Positions 8,657-17,180 of a stretch of 64,000 nt of DNA are shown here, one piece after another. Below the pieces are notes generated by a model. The model had not been told where the DNA came from. It saw only the letters and a program-made list of their open reading frames with translations, and ran no database searches. Source of the DNA: JBFMGD01 sp040751775 (GTDB taxonomy: Bacteria; Bacillota; Dethiobacteria; DTU022); contig JBFMGD010000004.1 in assembly GCA_040751775.1 (NCBI GenBank), forward strand, positions 42,465 to 106,464, in the 5' to 3' direction. Position 1 is the stretch's first letter, and each line of letters starts with the position of its first letter. Position numbers and translations under genes: made by a program.

Positions 8657-10297
8657 CTAGGGCAGGGCTGCCGCATTCTCTTGGGGCAGCAGCGCTTCGC
8701 GGAAAACTTCTTCCAGGCGTGTAACCGGTATTATCTTAACGGCAAAGCTTTGCTTAAAACTCTGCTGCCAGTTGTGCTGCGGGATAATAATTTTCTTGAT
8801 CCCGGCATCGGAGGCCGCTTCTATTTTGGCCTGGATACCGCCCACCGGCCGCACAAAACCGCGCACGGATATCTCCCCGGTCATCGCCACCACCGGGTCT
8901 ACCGGCTGATCGGTTAAAGAAGAATATATCGCGGTGGCCATACTGATCCCGGCCGAAGGACCGTCAACCGGGGTGCCACCGGGAAAGTTGAGGTGGATAT
9001 CAAAATCGCGCAAGTTCAGCCTCATATAGCGGCTGAGCACGGTAATGACATTCTCCGCGGCGCCCTTCGCCGTTCCCTTGCGCCGCACGACATGGCCCAT
9101 GCCGCCCATCTCTTCCTCCTCGACGATACCGGTGATCGTAACATTGCCTCGCCCCGCTTTAACCGGGTTGGCGGTGGCCTCCACCTCGATCAACGTACCC
9201 ATGTTGGGACCGTAAACGGCCAGGCCGTTGACGAAGCCTACCTGCGGGTTATCCGGCGGTTTGCGTTCCGGGCGGGGGGACAACTGGCCGCTGTTTACCA
9301 CCCATTCAATATCTTCTTCGGTTAAAGTGGAACGCCCTTCCCCCTGGGCGATTCCCGCCGCCATCTGGACAATATTGACCGCCTCGCGCCCGTTGGTGGC
9401 GAACTTGGTGACAACCGCGAGCGCTTCCTCGGAGAGTTCATAGTTGATGCGCCGGGCGGCATTCGCGGCGATAATTTTAATCTCGCCGGGACGCAGGCCG
9501 CGGAAAAAAATCTCCAGGCAGCGGGAACGAATGGCCGGCGGTATATCATGAGGCATGCGGGTCGTGGCGCCGATTAAACGAAAATCGGCCGGAAGGCCTT
9601 TTTGAAATATCTCATGAATGTGACGGGGCACATTCGTATCTTCACTATTATAGTATGAGCTTTCCAGAAATACTTTCCGGTCCTCCAGGACTTTTAACAG
9701 CTTGTTAATCTGGATGTTGTGCAACTCACCGATTTCATCGATAAAGAGGATCCCGCCGTGTGCCTTGGTGACGGCGCCGGGCTTAGGCTGGGGAATACCG
9801 GCCATGCCCAGGGGACCGGCGCCCTGGTAGATCGGGTCGTGGACGGTGCCGATTAGCGGGTCGGCGATGCCCCTTTCGTCAAAACGAGCGGTGGTCGCAT
9901 CCAGTTCCGTGAATTTGGCGCTTTCTCCGAAGGGGCTGAGCGGATTTTTCTTCGCTTCGTTGAGCACCAGCCTGGCCGCCGCCGTCTTACCGATACCGGG
10001 CGGGCCGTAGAGGATTACGTGCTGGGGATTGGGTCCGCAGAGCGCGGCTCGCAGCGCTTTTAAGCCGCTCTCCTGGCCGATGATCTCATCGAAAGAACTT
10101 GGCCGGGTTTTTTCCGACAACGGTTCGGTTAAAGAGATCTGGCGCAGGCGTTCAAGCTGGTCCATTTCCTTGCGTGATTCCCTATCGACAGCCACACGGC
10201 TTGTTTGTTGATTACGCAGCAGGTTGAAGAAGTAAAGACCGATTACCACGGCAAAGAAGATTTGCACTAAACCAAGAACACTGGTAAAGTTGCCCAA
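8657..10297 (-). CDS. lonB: ATP-dependent protease LonB
   Basis: 546-aa membrane-anchored Lon-family protease typical of spore-forming Firmicutes. One N-terminal transmembrane helix (about 8-26) is followed by the AAA+ domain (GPPGIGKTAAARL near 119, FIDEIGEL) and the C-terminal Lon protease domain with GTPVDGPSAGIS carrying the catalytic serine and GGIQAK carrying the lysine. It lacks the large LonA N-terminal domain. It lies between clpX and lon on the same strand, and a terminator-like hairpin separates it from clpX, so it probably has its own promoter in the 10298-10400 region. In Bacillus the gene is forespore-specific; this sequence alone does not show that. Confidence 0.94.
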   Translation of the reverse strand: MGNFTSVLGLVQIFFAVVIGLYFFNLLRNQQTSRVAVDRESRKEMDQLERLRQISLTEPLSEKTRPSSFDEIIGQESGLKALRAALCGPNPQHVILYGPPGIGKTAAARLVLNEAKKNPLSPFGESAKFTELDATTARFDERGIADPLIGTVHDPIYQGAGPLGMAGIPQPKPGAVTKAHGGILFIDEIGELHNIQINKLLKVLEDRKVFLESSYYNSEDTNVPRHIHEIFQKGLPADFRLIGATTRMPHDIPPAIRSRCLEIFFRGLRPGEIKIIAANAARRINYELSEEALAVVTKFATNGREAVNIVQMAAGIAQGEGRSTLTEEDIEWVVNSGQLSPRPERKPPDNPQVGFVNGLAVYGPNMGTLIEVEATANPVKAGRGNVTITGIVEEEEMGGMGHVVRRKGTAKGAAENVITVLSRYMRLNLRDFDIHLNFPGGTPVDGPSAGISMATAIYSSLTDQPVDPVVAMTGEISVRGFVRPVGGIQAKIEAASDAGIKKIIIPQHNWQQSFKQSFAVKIIPVTRLEEVFREALLPQENAAALP

Positions 10298-10328
10298 GTC
10301 AAGCCCCCCTCATCTACTCAAAAATTCC

Positions 10329-10379
10329 ATACGCAGCACTGCGTATTATCCCCCAATTGAAAGGATAGTATCCTTTCAA
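10329..10379. repeat. Two perfect hairpins upstream of lonB
   Basis: ATACGCAG-CA-CTGCGTAT (10329-10346, 8-bp arms) and TTGAAAGGAT-AGT-ATCCTTTCAA (10357-10379, 10-bp arms) stand side by side in the lonB leader. They could be operator sites or 5' hairpins in the lonB mRNA. Together with the terminator at 10401-10425 they form three stacked inverted repeats within 100 bases. Confidence 0.45.
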
Positions 10380-10400
10380 AGAGTGCCTCGCACAAAAGAA

Positions 10401-10425
10401 CAAAGCGACCTCCATGGTCGCTTTG
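10401..10425 (-). terminator. clpX: Rho-independent terminator after clpX
   Basis: CAAAGCGACC-TCCAT-GGTCGCTTTG is a perfect 10-bp stem with a 5-base loop. Read on the minus strand it is followed by TTCTTTTG. It lies 85 bases beyond the clpX stop and should end the tig-clpP-clpX transcript. Confidence 0.7.
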
Positions 10426-10435
10426 TTGGGTCACT

Positions 10436-10500
10436 GTCACTGGGACGGTTCTGCTGACAACGTTGTCATTGGGACGGTTCTAATATTGGTGCCGGGCACC
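10436..10500. repeat. Two copies of a GGGACGGTTC dispersed repeat plus small palindrome
   Basis: GTCACTGGGACGGTTC starts at 10436 and a second copy, GTCATTGGGACGGTTC, at 10465. The stretch ends in the palindrome GGTGCC-G-GGCACC (10488-10500), directly beside the clpX stop. A third copy of the unit lies at 31088. The repeat is intergenic and non-coding. Confidence 0.6.
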
Positions 10501-10509
10501 CTATACCGC

Positions 10510-11769
10510 TTAAGCGGTTTCTTCTTTTTTCTTACGTTTCTCCCGGGTTACCAGGATCGGGTTTTCCCGTTTCAAGATAGCATCCCTGGTAATAATGCAA
10601 CGGCTGATATCATCCCGTGAGGGCAGTTCAAACATCACTTCCAGCAGGACATCTTCCATGATCGCGCGTAGCCCTCTGGCCCCGGTATTGCGCTTGATCG
10701 CTTCCTCGGATATTGCCTGCAGCGAGCTGTCTTTAAACTCAAGGGAAACATTGTCAAGCTCAAACATTTTCTGGTACTGCTTGGTCAGAGCATTGCGCGG
10801 CTCGGTAAGAATCCGGATTAGCGCTTCTTTATCCAGGGAATCGAGCGTGGCAATGACGGGAATCCGGCCGATGAATTCCGGAATCAACCCGAATTTAAGC
10901 AGATCCTGGGGCAGAATCTGCCGCAGGATGGTGCCGACATTTTGATCGTTGCGGCTCAGCACCTCGGCCCCGAAGCCGATCCCCTTTTTCCCGATCCGGT
11001 TCTGGATAATCTTCTCCAGGCCGTCAAAGGCGCCGCCGCAAATGAACAGGATATCGGTGGTATCGATCTGCATGAACTCCTGGTGGGGGTGCTTGCGCCC
11101 GCCCTGCGGCGGCACGCTGGCCACGGTGCCTTCCAGGATTTTCAGCAGAGCCTGCTGTACCCCTTCTCCGGAAACATCACGGGTGATGGAGGGGTTGTCG
11201 GTCTTACGGGCGATTTTATCGATTTCGTCTATATAGACGATACCCTTTTCCGCTTTTTCCAGATCGTAATCGGCCGCCTGGATCAGTTTGAGTAAAATGT
11301 TCTCCACATCTTCACCCACGTATCCCGCTTCCGTCAGCGAGGTCGCGTCGGCGATGGCAAATGGAACATTCAGAATGCGCGCCAGGGTTTGGGCCAGAAG
11401 CGTCTTGCCCACTCCCGTGGGACCGACCAGCAAGATATTGCTCTTTTGCAGTTCGACATCTTCGAGCTTCTGACCGGCGTTAATCCGCTTGTAATGATTA
11501 TAAACGGCAACCGAAAGATTCTTTTTGGCCTCTTCCTGCCCGATCACATATTGATCGAGCACATGCTTGATGTCCTGCGGTTTGGGCAGTTCAACAAGGC
11601 CGAAGTCGGTCTCTTCGCCGATCTCCTCTTCGATAATTTCATTGCAGAGTTCTATGCATTCATCGCAGATATAAACCCCCGGCCCCGCCACCAGCTTGCG
11701 GACCTGTTCCTGGGTTTTACCGCAAAAAGAACACTTCAGCTGCCCTTTGTCATCACTGAATTTAAACAT
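10510..11769 (-). CDS. clpX: ClpX, ATP-dependent unfoldase of the ClpXP protease
   Basis: 419-aa AAA+ hexamer that recognises tagged substrates and feeds them into ClpP. The N-terminal zinc-binding domain (CSFCGKTQEQVRKL...CDECIELCNEI, four cysteines) is followed by Walker A GPTGVGKT, Walker B VYIDEIDKI, and the C-terminal sensor region ending TGARGLRAIMEDVLL. Length and motifs are standard. It lies 26 bases downstream of clpP and is probably co-transcribed with tig and clpP. Confidence 0.97.
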   Translation of the reverse strand: MFKFSDDKGQLKCSFCGKTQEQVRKLVAGPGVYICDECIELCNEIIEEEIGEETDFGLVELPKPQDIKHVLDQYVIGQEEAKKNLSVAVYNHYKRINAGQKLEDVELQKSNILLVGPTGVGKTLLAQTLARILNVPFAIADATSLTEAGYVGEDVENILLKLIQAADYDLEKAEKGIVYIDEIDKIARKTDNPSITRDVSGEGVQQALLKILEGTVASVPPQGGRKHPHQEFMQIDTTDILFICGGAFDGLEKIIQNRIGKKGIGFGAEVLSRNDQNVGTILRQILPQDLLKFGLIPEFIGRIPVIATLDSLDKEALIRILTEPRNALTKQYQKMFELDNVSLEFKDSSLQAISEEAIKRNTGARGLRAIMEDVLLEVMFELPSRDDISRCIITRDAILKRENPILVTREKRKKKEETA

Positions 11770-11795
11770 AGCCTAAGATTCACCTCGTTTTGTAG

Positions 11796-12383
11796 TTAAG
11801 CCCGGTGAACCAGTATCTCATCGATAATACCGTACTCTTTGGCGTCCTCAGCCGAGATAAAGAAGTCGCGGTCCGTATCCCGGGCGATGCGCTCTACAGG
11901 TTGCCCGGTATGGTCGGCCAGAATTTGGTTCAGGGACTCGCGGATTTTTAATATTTCCCGGGCATGAATTTCAATATCGACCGCTTGACCCTGGGCCCCA
12001 CCGGCGGGTTGGTGCATCATGATGCGCGAGTTGGGCAGGGAAAATCGCTTTCCCTTGGCTCCCGCCGCCAGGAGCACCGCGCCGAAGCTGGCGGCCAGGC
12101 CGACGCAAATTGTCGATACCGCCGGCTTGATATACTGCATGGTATCGTAGATGGCCATGCCGGCATAAACGCCTCCGCCGGGCGAGTTGATATAAAGGTT
12201 GATATCTTTCTCCGGATCTTCCGACTCCAGAAACAGCATCTGCGCTACAATTAGGTTGGCTACGTAATCATCGATCGCACTGCCCAGGAAAATGATCCGG
12301 TCTTTCAACAACCGGGAGTAAATATCATACGCTCGCTCTCCGCGGTTGGTCTGTTCGACTACCATCGGCACCAAAACGCTCAT
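11796..12383 (-). CDS. clpP: ClpP, proteolytic subunit
   Basis: 195-aa serine peptidase forming the tetradecameric barrel. Ser99 in GLAASFGA, His124 in MMHQPAGGAQGQ and an Asp near 173 form the triad. The N-terminal axial loop (VPMVVEQTNRGERAYDIYSR) is normal. It has the usual place between tig and clpX, 40 bases after tig. Confidence 0.97.
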   Translation of the reverse strand: MSVLVPMVVEQTNRGERAYDIYSRLLKDRIIFLGSAIDDYVANLIVAQMLFLESEDPEKDINLYINSPGGGVYAGMAIYDTMQYIKPAVSTICVGLAASFGAVLLAAGAKGKRFSLPNSRIMMHQPAGGAQGQAVDIEIHAREILKIRESLNQILADHTGQPVERIARDTDRDFFISAEDAKEYGIIDEILVHRA

Positions 12384-12423
12384 CTTTTTATAAACCTCCC
12401 TAACCTAACCTGATCTTATGCGT

Positions 12424-13734
12424 TTACGACTGGGCTTTTGGAGCAGTTGTCACCACTGCTTCCTTTACCAGTAAATCAATCGCTTTGCGGATGCGAATCT
12501 CTTCGCGCAAGGCGGACAAACGGCCCTGTTTTTGAAATACTTCCTTGATCCGGGCCGGATCGTCGCTGTGGGCTTGCGCTAGGTCGGCTATCTTTTCGTC
12601 TATTTCGCTTTCCTCAACGGTTATTCCTTCTTTTTTAATCAGTGCGTCGAGTACCAGATTCGCCTTGGTCCTTTTTTCAGCTTCCTCTTTCTTTTCACCG
12701 CGCATCTCTTTCAGGGTTTTCCCGGCAAGTTCGGCGAATTTCCCTAAGTTAAGACCCTGGTAGCGCAAATATTGCTCCATATCGGCCATCATGCGGTCAA
12801 TTTGCCGTTCAACCAGCGACGGTGGCGGCTCAATGCGGGAGTTCTCGGTTACCTTATCGATCAGTGCTTCTTCAAGCTTAACTTTAGCCTGCTCCCGCGC
12901 GATCTTTTCCATGCGCTCTTTAACCTCGGCCTTGTATTCTTCCAGGGTTTCACGCTCGCTGATTTCCTTGGCAAAGTCATCGTTTAATTCAGGAAGTTGT
13001 TTTTCTTTAATTTGCTTGACCAGCACTTTAAACAGCGCTTCTTTTCCGGCCAGGTTTTCTTTGCGGTAATCATCCGGAAACTTGACCTTGACTTCCCGCT
13101 GTTCCCCGGCAACCGCTCCGACGAGCTGCTCCTCAAAACCGGGGATAAAGGTGTTGGAGCCAAGCTCGAGGGAATAGCTCTCCGCCTCTCCTTCCGGAAA
13201 CGGCTCTCCGTCAATAAATCCCTGAAAATCGATTAACACCAGGTCTCCGTTTTCCGCAGCGCCTTCCTCCCGCGGGACCAGGCGGGCATGCTGCTCGCGC
13301 ATACCCTGCAGGTAACGATCCAGCTGCGCATCGTCAATCTCAACCGCTTCCTGTTCAATGGCGATGCCCTTATATTCGCCCAGTTCCACCGGGGGTAGAA
13401 CCTCCACCGTGGCAGAAAAAAGAAGCGGTTTCCCCTCTTCGATTTGATCCAGATCAAAATCGGGTTGATCGATCGGTTCCACATCTGCTTCTTCGAGAGC
13501 TTGCTGGTAAGCGGGGGGCACCAGTATTTCCAGGGCTTCTTCGTGCAGGATCTCCGGCCCGAAACGCGATTCCAGAATGCGCCGCGGAACCTTACCTTTG
13601 CGAAAACCCGGTAAGTTTACTTTTTGGACCACCGTTCGGTATGCCCTGGCCAGAGCAGTATCTACCTCGGGTGCCGCCACCTCAATTTCCAGCTTCACTT
13701 TATTGTCGTCTATTTTTTCCCACTTGGTCAGCAT
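12424..13734 (-). CDS. tig: Trigger factor
   Basis: 436-aa ribosome-associated chaperone and peptidyl-prolyl isomerase. The N-terminal ribosome-binding domain carries the signature GFRKGKVPR near 43-51, the FKBP-type domain is central (VLIDFQGFIDGEPF...), and a long helical C-terminal chaperone domain completes it. It is the first gene of the tig-clpP-clpX operon. The gap to the divergent TetR gene (13735-14049) should hold promoters for both. Confidence 0.95.
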   Translation of the reverse strand: MLTKWEKIDDNKVKLEIEVAAPEVDTALARAYRTVVQKVNLPGFRKGKVPRRILESRFGPEILHEEALEILVPPAYQQALEEADVEPIDQPDFDLDQIEEGKPLLFSATVEVLPPVELGEYKGIAIEQEAVEIDDAQLDRYLQGMREQHARLVPREEGAAENGDLVLIDFQGFIDGEPFPEGEAESYSLELGSNTFIPGFEEQLVGAVAGEQREVKVKFPDDYRKENLAGKEALFKVLVKQIKEKQLPELNDDFAKEISERETLEEYKAEVKERMEKIAREQAKVKLEEALIDKVTENSRIEPPPSLVERQIDRMMADMEQYLRYQGLNLGKFAELAGKTLKEMRGEKKEEAEKRTKANLVLDALIKKEGITVEESEIDEKIADLAQAHSDDPARIKEVFQKQGRLSALREEIRIRKAIDLLVKEAVVTTAPKAQS

Positions 13735-13998
13735 TTATGCTCCTCCCTCTTTCTACATATTCATATCTTATGCTCAGCCGCGATAAAGTATATTCCTTCA
13801 AGCCAAGTGAACATAAAAACGCCTCTTGGATCAGGCGTCGCAGGCACGAAGCAAGGATATTTTAACATAGAAACAGGCTTCATACAACTACCCCGACAAT
13901 AAGTGTGCTCTGTCGCTCCGGCTGCAGCTGTGTTCCAATATGTTAATTCTTTGAAATAGTCTTGTTTTTTAATACCAAAACATATAAAATAGTATAAC

Positions 13999-14016
13999 CG
14001 AATGAACATTCATTCA
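13999..14016. promoter_or_regulatory. FadR-type operator before the TetR regulator and beta-oxidation genes
   Basis: CGAATGAACATTCATTCA contains 7-bp arms GAATGAA/TTCATTC with a 2-bp centre. From memory, the Bacillus subtilis FadR consensus is TGAATGAMTARTCATTCA, and the outer arms match it almost completely. The site lies 34 bases before the GTG start of the TetR gene, the right place for autorepression and control of fadN-fadA. Long-chain acyl-CoA would be the expected inducer. Confidence 0.75.
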
Positions 14017-14049
14017 TTAATAAATACTTCCTACAAGCGGAGAGCTAAC

Positions 14050-14634
14050 GTGGCTAAACGTACCGGTGAAAAATACTTCGCCATCCTCGAAGCAGCGATC
14101 AAAGTGTTTGCCCAGCACGGTTACCACCGGACCCGGGTGGCCGATATCGCCCGGGAGGCGGGAGTCGCCGACGGTACCGTCTATATTTACTTCCATAAAA
14201 AAGAAGAAATTCTCATTTCGCTTTTTCAAGAGATGATGGCCCGTTTTGTAAACGGACTCCAGCTGGAGTTGGACCGGTACAACAACGCCACCGATAAACT
14301 GGCGGCCATCATTACCTATCACCTGACCACGCTGGGCAATCAACCGGAGCAGGCCAAGGTAACCCAGATCGAGTTAAGGCAGATCGACCAGGAGATCAAT
14401 GAAGGCATATCGCAACCCCTGATGAACTATTTTAAACTAATTGAGGAGGTGATCAACGGGGGCCAAATCAGTGGGCTGTTCCGCCAGGATTTAAACGTAA
14501 GGACAGCGCGAAAAGTTATCTTCGGAGCCATAGACGAAGTCGTCACCTGCTGGGTCATGTCCAAAAAGCCGTACGACTTAAGCAGCCTGGCCGGCCCGGT
14601 TTTTAACCTGCTGGTCCGGGGCTTGCAAAAGTAA
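14050..14634 (+). CDS. TetR family regulator, probably FadR-like repressor of beta-oxidation
   Basis: 194-aa TetR-type repressor. The helix-turn-helix is clear near the N-terminus (FAQHGYHRTRVADIAREAGV, then GTVYIYFHKKEEIL), and the C-terminal helical domain resembles the ligand domain of acyl-CoA-binding FadR proteins. The GTG at 14050 is chosen because GGAG precedes it and the sequence MAKRTGEKYFAILEAAIKVF is a typical start for the family. The longer frame from 14002 would begin inside the operator. It directly precedes and shares its direction with fadN and fadA, so it probably represses its own operon. Confidence 0.85.
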   Translation: MAKRTGEKYFAILEAAIKVFAQHGYHRTRVADIAREAGVADGTVYIYFHKKEEILISLFQEMMARFVNGLQLELDRYNNATDKLAAIITYHLTTLGNQPEQAKVTQIELRQIDQEINEGISQPLMNYFKLIEEVINGGQISGLFRQDLNVRTARKVIFGAIDEVVTCWVMSKKPYDLSSLAGPVFNLLVRGLQK

Positions 14635-14678
14635 GCCGGACCTGTGCCGCAAGAATAAGAAGTAAGGAGGTTTAACCA

Positions 14679-17171
14679 TTGTCCGTTAAGGAAATTAAGA
14701 AAGTCGCCGTACTCGGCGCCGGCGTCATGGGCGCCACCATTGCCGCTCACCTGGCCAATGTTGGTATCCCCTCGTACTTACTGGATATCGTCCCCCGTGA
14801 ACTAACCCCGGACGAAGAGAAAAAGGGCTTAACCCTGGAAAGCCCGGCCGTACGCAACCGCTTCGCCAACGCGGGGAAAGAGGGATTAATTCAAAAGAAC
14901 CCCAGCCCGATGAACCCCCTTTATAAAAATGCTTCAGCGGACTTAATTACCCCCGGCAACTTTGAAGATGACATGGAGAAGCTGAAAGACGTGGACTGGG
15001 TAATCGAAGTGATCGTCGAGAACATGGAGATCAAGAAGAAGGTCTTCAATAACGTCGAAAAGCATGTTACACCAGGCACCATCGTCAGCTCCAACACATC
15101 GGGGCTTTCCATCAACGACATGGTTTCGCAATGTTCTGAAGAATTCCGCAAATATTTCCTGGGTACTCATTTCTTTAACCCTCCGCGCCATATGAAGTTA
15201 TTAGAGATCATCCCCTGCAAAGAAACTGCCAAAGAAGTACTCGACTATATGCACACCTTCAGCGAGAAGGTCCTGGGCAAAGGCGTAGTTTTCGCCAAAG
15301 ATACCCCCAACTTCATCGCCAACCGCATCGGCACCTATGCGATGATGTACACGATTAAGCTGATGGAAGAGATGGATCTGACTATCGAGGCGGTGGACGC
15401 CATCACCGGCCCGCCCATGGGCCACCCCAAGTCCGCCTCATTCCGCACACTGGATATGGTCGGCCTGGATACATTCCTACACGTGGCCAAGACATGCGAA
15501 GATAAATCCGCGAACGAGTCAGAGAAAAAAGTGATGGCAGCGCCGGACTGGCTGTCCAAGATGGTAGAGAAGAAGATGCTCGGGGACAAAACCAAGGGCG
15601 GCTTCTACAAGAAGGTTAAAGGCGAAGGCGACTCTCAGAAGATGACTCTGGATTATAAAACCCTGGAGTACCGCCCCACTGAAAAAGCCAAGTTTGACAT
15701 CCTCAGGAAAGTCAAGCAGGAAGAAGATCTGCATAAGGGATTCAAGATCCTGATTGAAGGCGAAGAGATCGCCGGTGAATTTGCCTGGAAATTAACCAAG
15801 CAGTTTCTCCTCTACTCAGCCGGCCTGGTGCCCGAAATCGCCGACGACATCGTCAACGTCGACCGGGCTATGTGCTGGGGCTTCAATTGGAAACTGGGCC
15901 CATTTGAAAGCTGGGACGCCATCGGCCTTAAAGCAAGCGTGAAAAAGATGAAGGAAGAAGGCGAAGCCATACCCGCCCTGGTGGAAGAGATGCTGCAAAA
16001 CGGCTTCACCTCTTTCTACACCGAAAACGCGGCCGGCAATCGCTTCTACTATGATCTTGAAGCCAAAAACTACCTGCCTGTTCCCCTGCCGGTGGAAAAA
16101 GTGGACCTGCCGGTAAAAACCTTGAACTATATTATCAAGGGCAATAAGCTCTATCCCGCGAATCCGTCTCCCATCGACCTGGCCGCACTGAAGAAGCAAA
16201 ACAAGGTGGTCAAGAGCAATGACGACGGCAGCCTGATCGATATCGGCGACGGCGTGGTCTGCCTGGAGATGCACTCCCCACGGATGGCGATCAGCCCCGC
16301 CTTTACCGAGTTCTGCTTCGCAGCGGTAGAAGAAGCGGAGAAAAACTGGGTGGCCATGGTTATCGGCAACCAGGCGGAGAACTTCTGTGTGGGCGCCAAC
16401 GTGGCCCTGGTGATGATGGCGGCGCAAGGCGGTGAGTGGGAGATGCTTGGCAGCTCCATCAAGGCTTTCCAGGATTCCGTGATGCGCTTTAAGTACTGCG
16501 CTATCCCGGTGGTGGCCGCGCCCCACGGCATGACCTTAGGCGGCGGCATGGAGATCTGCGTGCACTGCGACCGCATCCACGCGGCGGCGGAGACCTATAT
16601 CGGCCAGGTGGAGATGGGCGTGGGGTTGATTCCCGGCGGCGGCGGCCACAAGGAACTGTTGATCCGCTACATTGAGGATTTGCCCGATGAAATGCCGATT
16701 AACATGCTGCCGATCGTACAAAAACCTTTTGAGTATATCGCTATGGCCCGGTTGGCTTACAATGCCCGGGAAGCCCAGGAGCTGAAATACTTCCGCTCTA
16801 CCGATAAAGTAACCATTAACAAAGATTACCTGATCGCCGACGCCAAGCAAACGGCGCTGGCCATGGCTATCGAAGGATACAGGCCGCCGACACCCAAGCT
16901 GATCAAGGTTCTTGGAACCGACGGCATCGCCGCCTTCAAGGCCGGCGTCCAGACCATGCTCTGGGGAGGATATGTCAGCGAGCACGACCAGAAGATCGCC
17001 GGTGAAATCGGCTACGTTTTAAGCGGCGGCAACGTTACGCCCGGCACCCTGGTCAGCGAGCAGTATCTCCTGGACATTGAGCGGGAAGCGTTTTTGCGCC
17101 TCTGCGCGGAAGAGAAAACTCACGAGCGCATTACCGCCATCCTCACTACCGGCAAGCCATTACGGAATTAA
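14679..17171 (+). CDS. fadN: 3-hydroxyacyl-CoA dehydrogenase / enoyl-CoA hydratase fusion (FadN type)
   Basis: 830-aa bifunctional beta-oxidation enzyme: hydrates enoyl-CoA and oxidises the 3-hydroxyacyl-CoA with NAD. The NAD-binding domain comes first (VLGAGVMGATIAAHLA near 11-26; substrate domain with FFNPPRHMKLLEIIP), and the crotonase domain follows (about 520-720, with GNQAENFCVGAN and GMTLGGGMEICVHCDR). This order is that of Bacillus FadN, the reverse of Escherichia coli FadB. The start is TTG with AAGGAGG eight bases upstream. The thiolase gene follows after nine bases. In a syntrophic anaerobe the same enzyme could also work in the butyrate or longer-chain pathway. Confidence 0.93.
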   Translation: MSVKEIKKVAVLGAGVMGATIAAHLANVGIPSYLLDIVPRELTPDEEKKGLTLESPAVRNRFANAGKEGLIQKNPSPMNPLYKNASADLITPGNFEDDMEKLKDVDWVIEVIVENMEIKKKVFNNVEKHVTPGTIVSSNTSGLSINDMVSQCSEEFRKYFLGTHFFNPPRHMKLLEIIPCKETAKEVLDYMHTFSEKVLGKGVVFAKDTPNFIANRIGTYAMMYTIKLMEEMDLTIEAVDAITGPPMGHPKSASFRTLDMVGLDTFLHVAKTCEDKSANESEKKVMAAPDWLSKMVEKKMLGDKTKGGFYKKVKGEGDSQKMTLDYKTLEYRPTEKAKFDILRKVKQEEDLHKGFKILIEGEEIAGEFAWKLTKQFLLYSAGLVPEIADDIVNVDRAMCWGFNWKLGPFESWDAIGLKASVKKMKEEGEAIPALVEEMLQNGFTSFYTENAAGNRFYYDLEAKNYLPVPLPVEKVDLPVKTLNYIIKGNKLYPANPSPIDLAALKKQNKVVKSNDDGSLIDIGDGVVCLEMHSPRMAISPAFTEFCFAAVEEAEKNWVAMVIGNQAENFCVGANVALVMMAAQGGEWEMLGSSIKAFQDSVMRFKYCAIPVVAAPHGMTLGGGMEICVHCDRIHAAAETYIGQVEMGVGLIPGGGGHKELLIRYIEDLPDEMPINMLPIVQKPFEYIAMARLAYNAREAQELKYFRSTDKVTINKDYLIADAKQTALAMAIEGYRPPTPKLIKVLGTDGIAAFKAGVQTMLWGGYVSEHDQKIAGEIGYVLSGGNVTPGTLVSEQYLLDIEREAFLRLCAEEKTHERITAILTTGKPLRN

Positions 17172-17180
17172 GGAGGTTAC

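Noticed and set aside
15816..16526. 236-codon minus-strand frame opposite fadN
   Set aside because: The opposite strand encodes clear crotonase-fold motifs; the frame is a GC-bias shadow rich in His, Gly and Arg.
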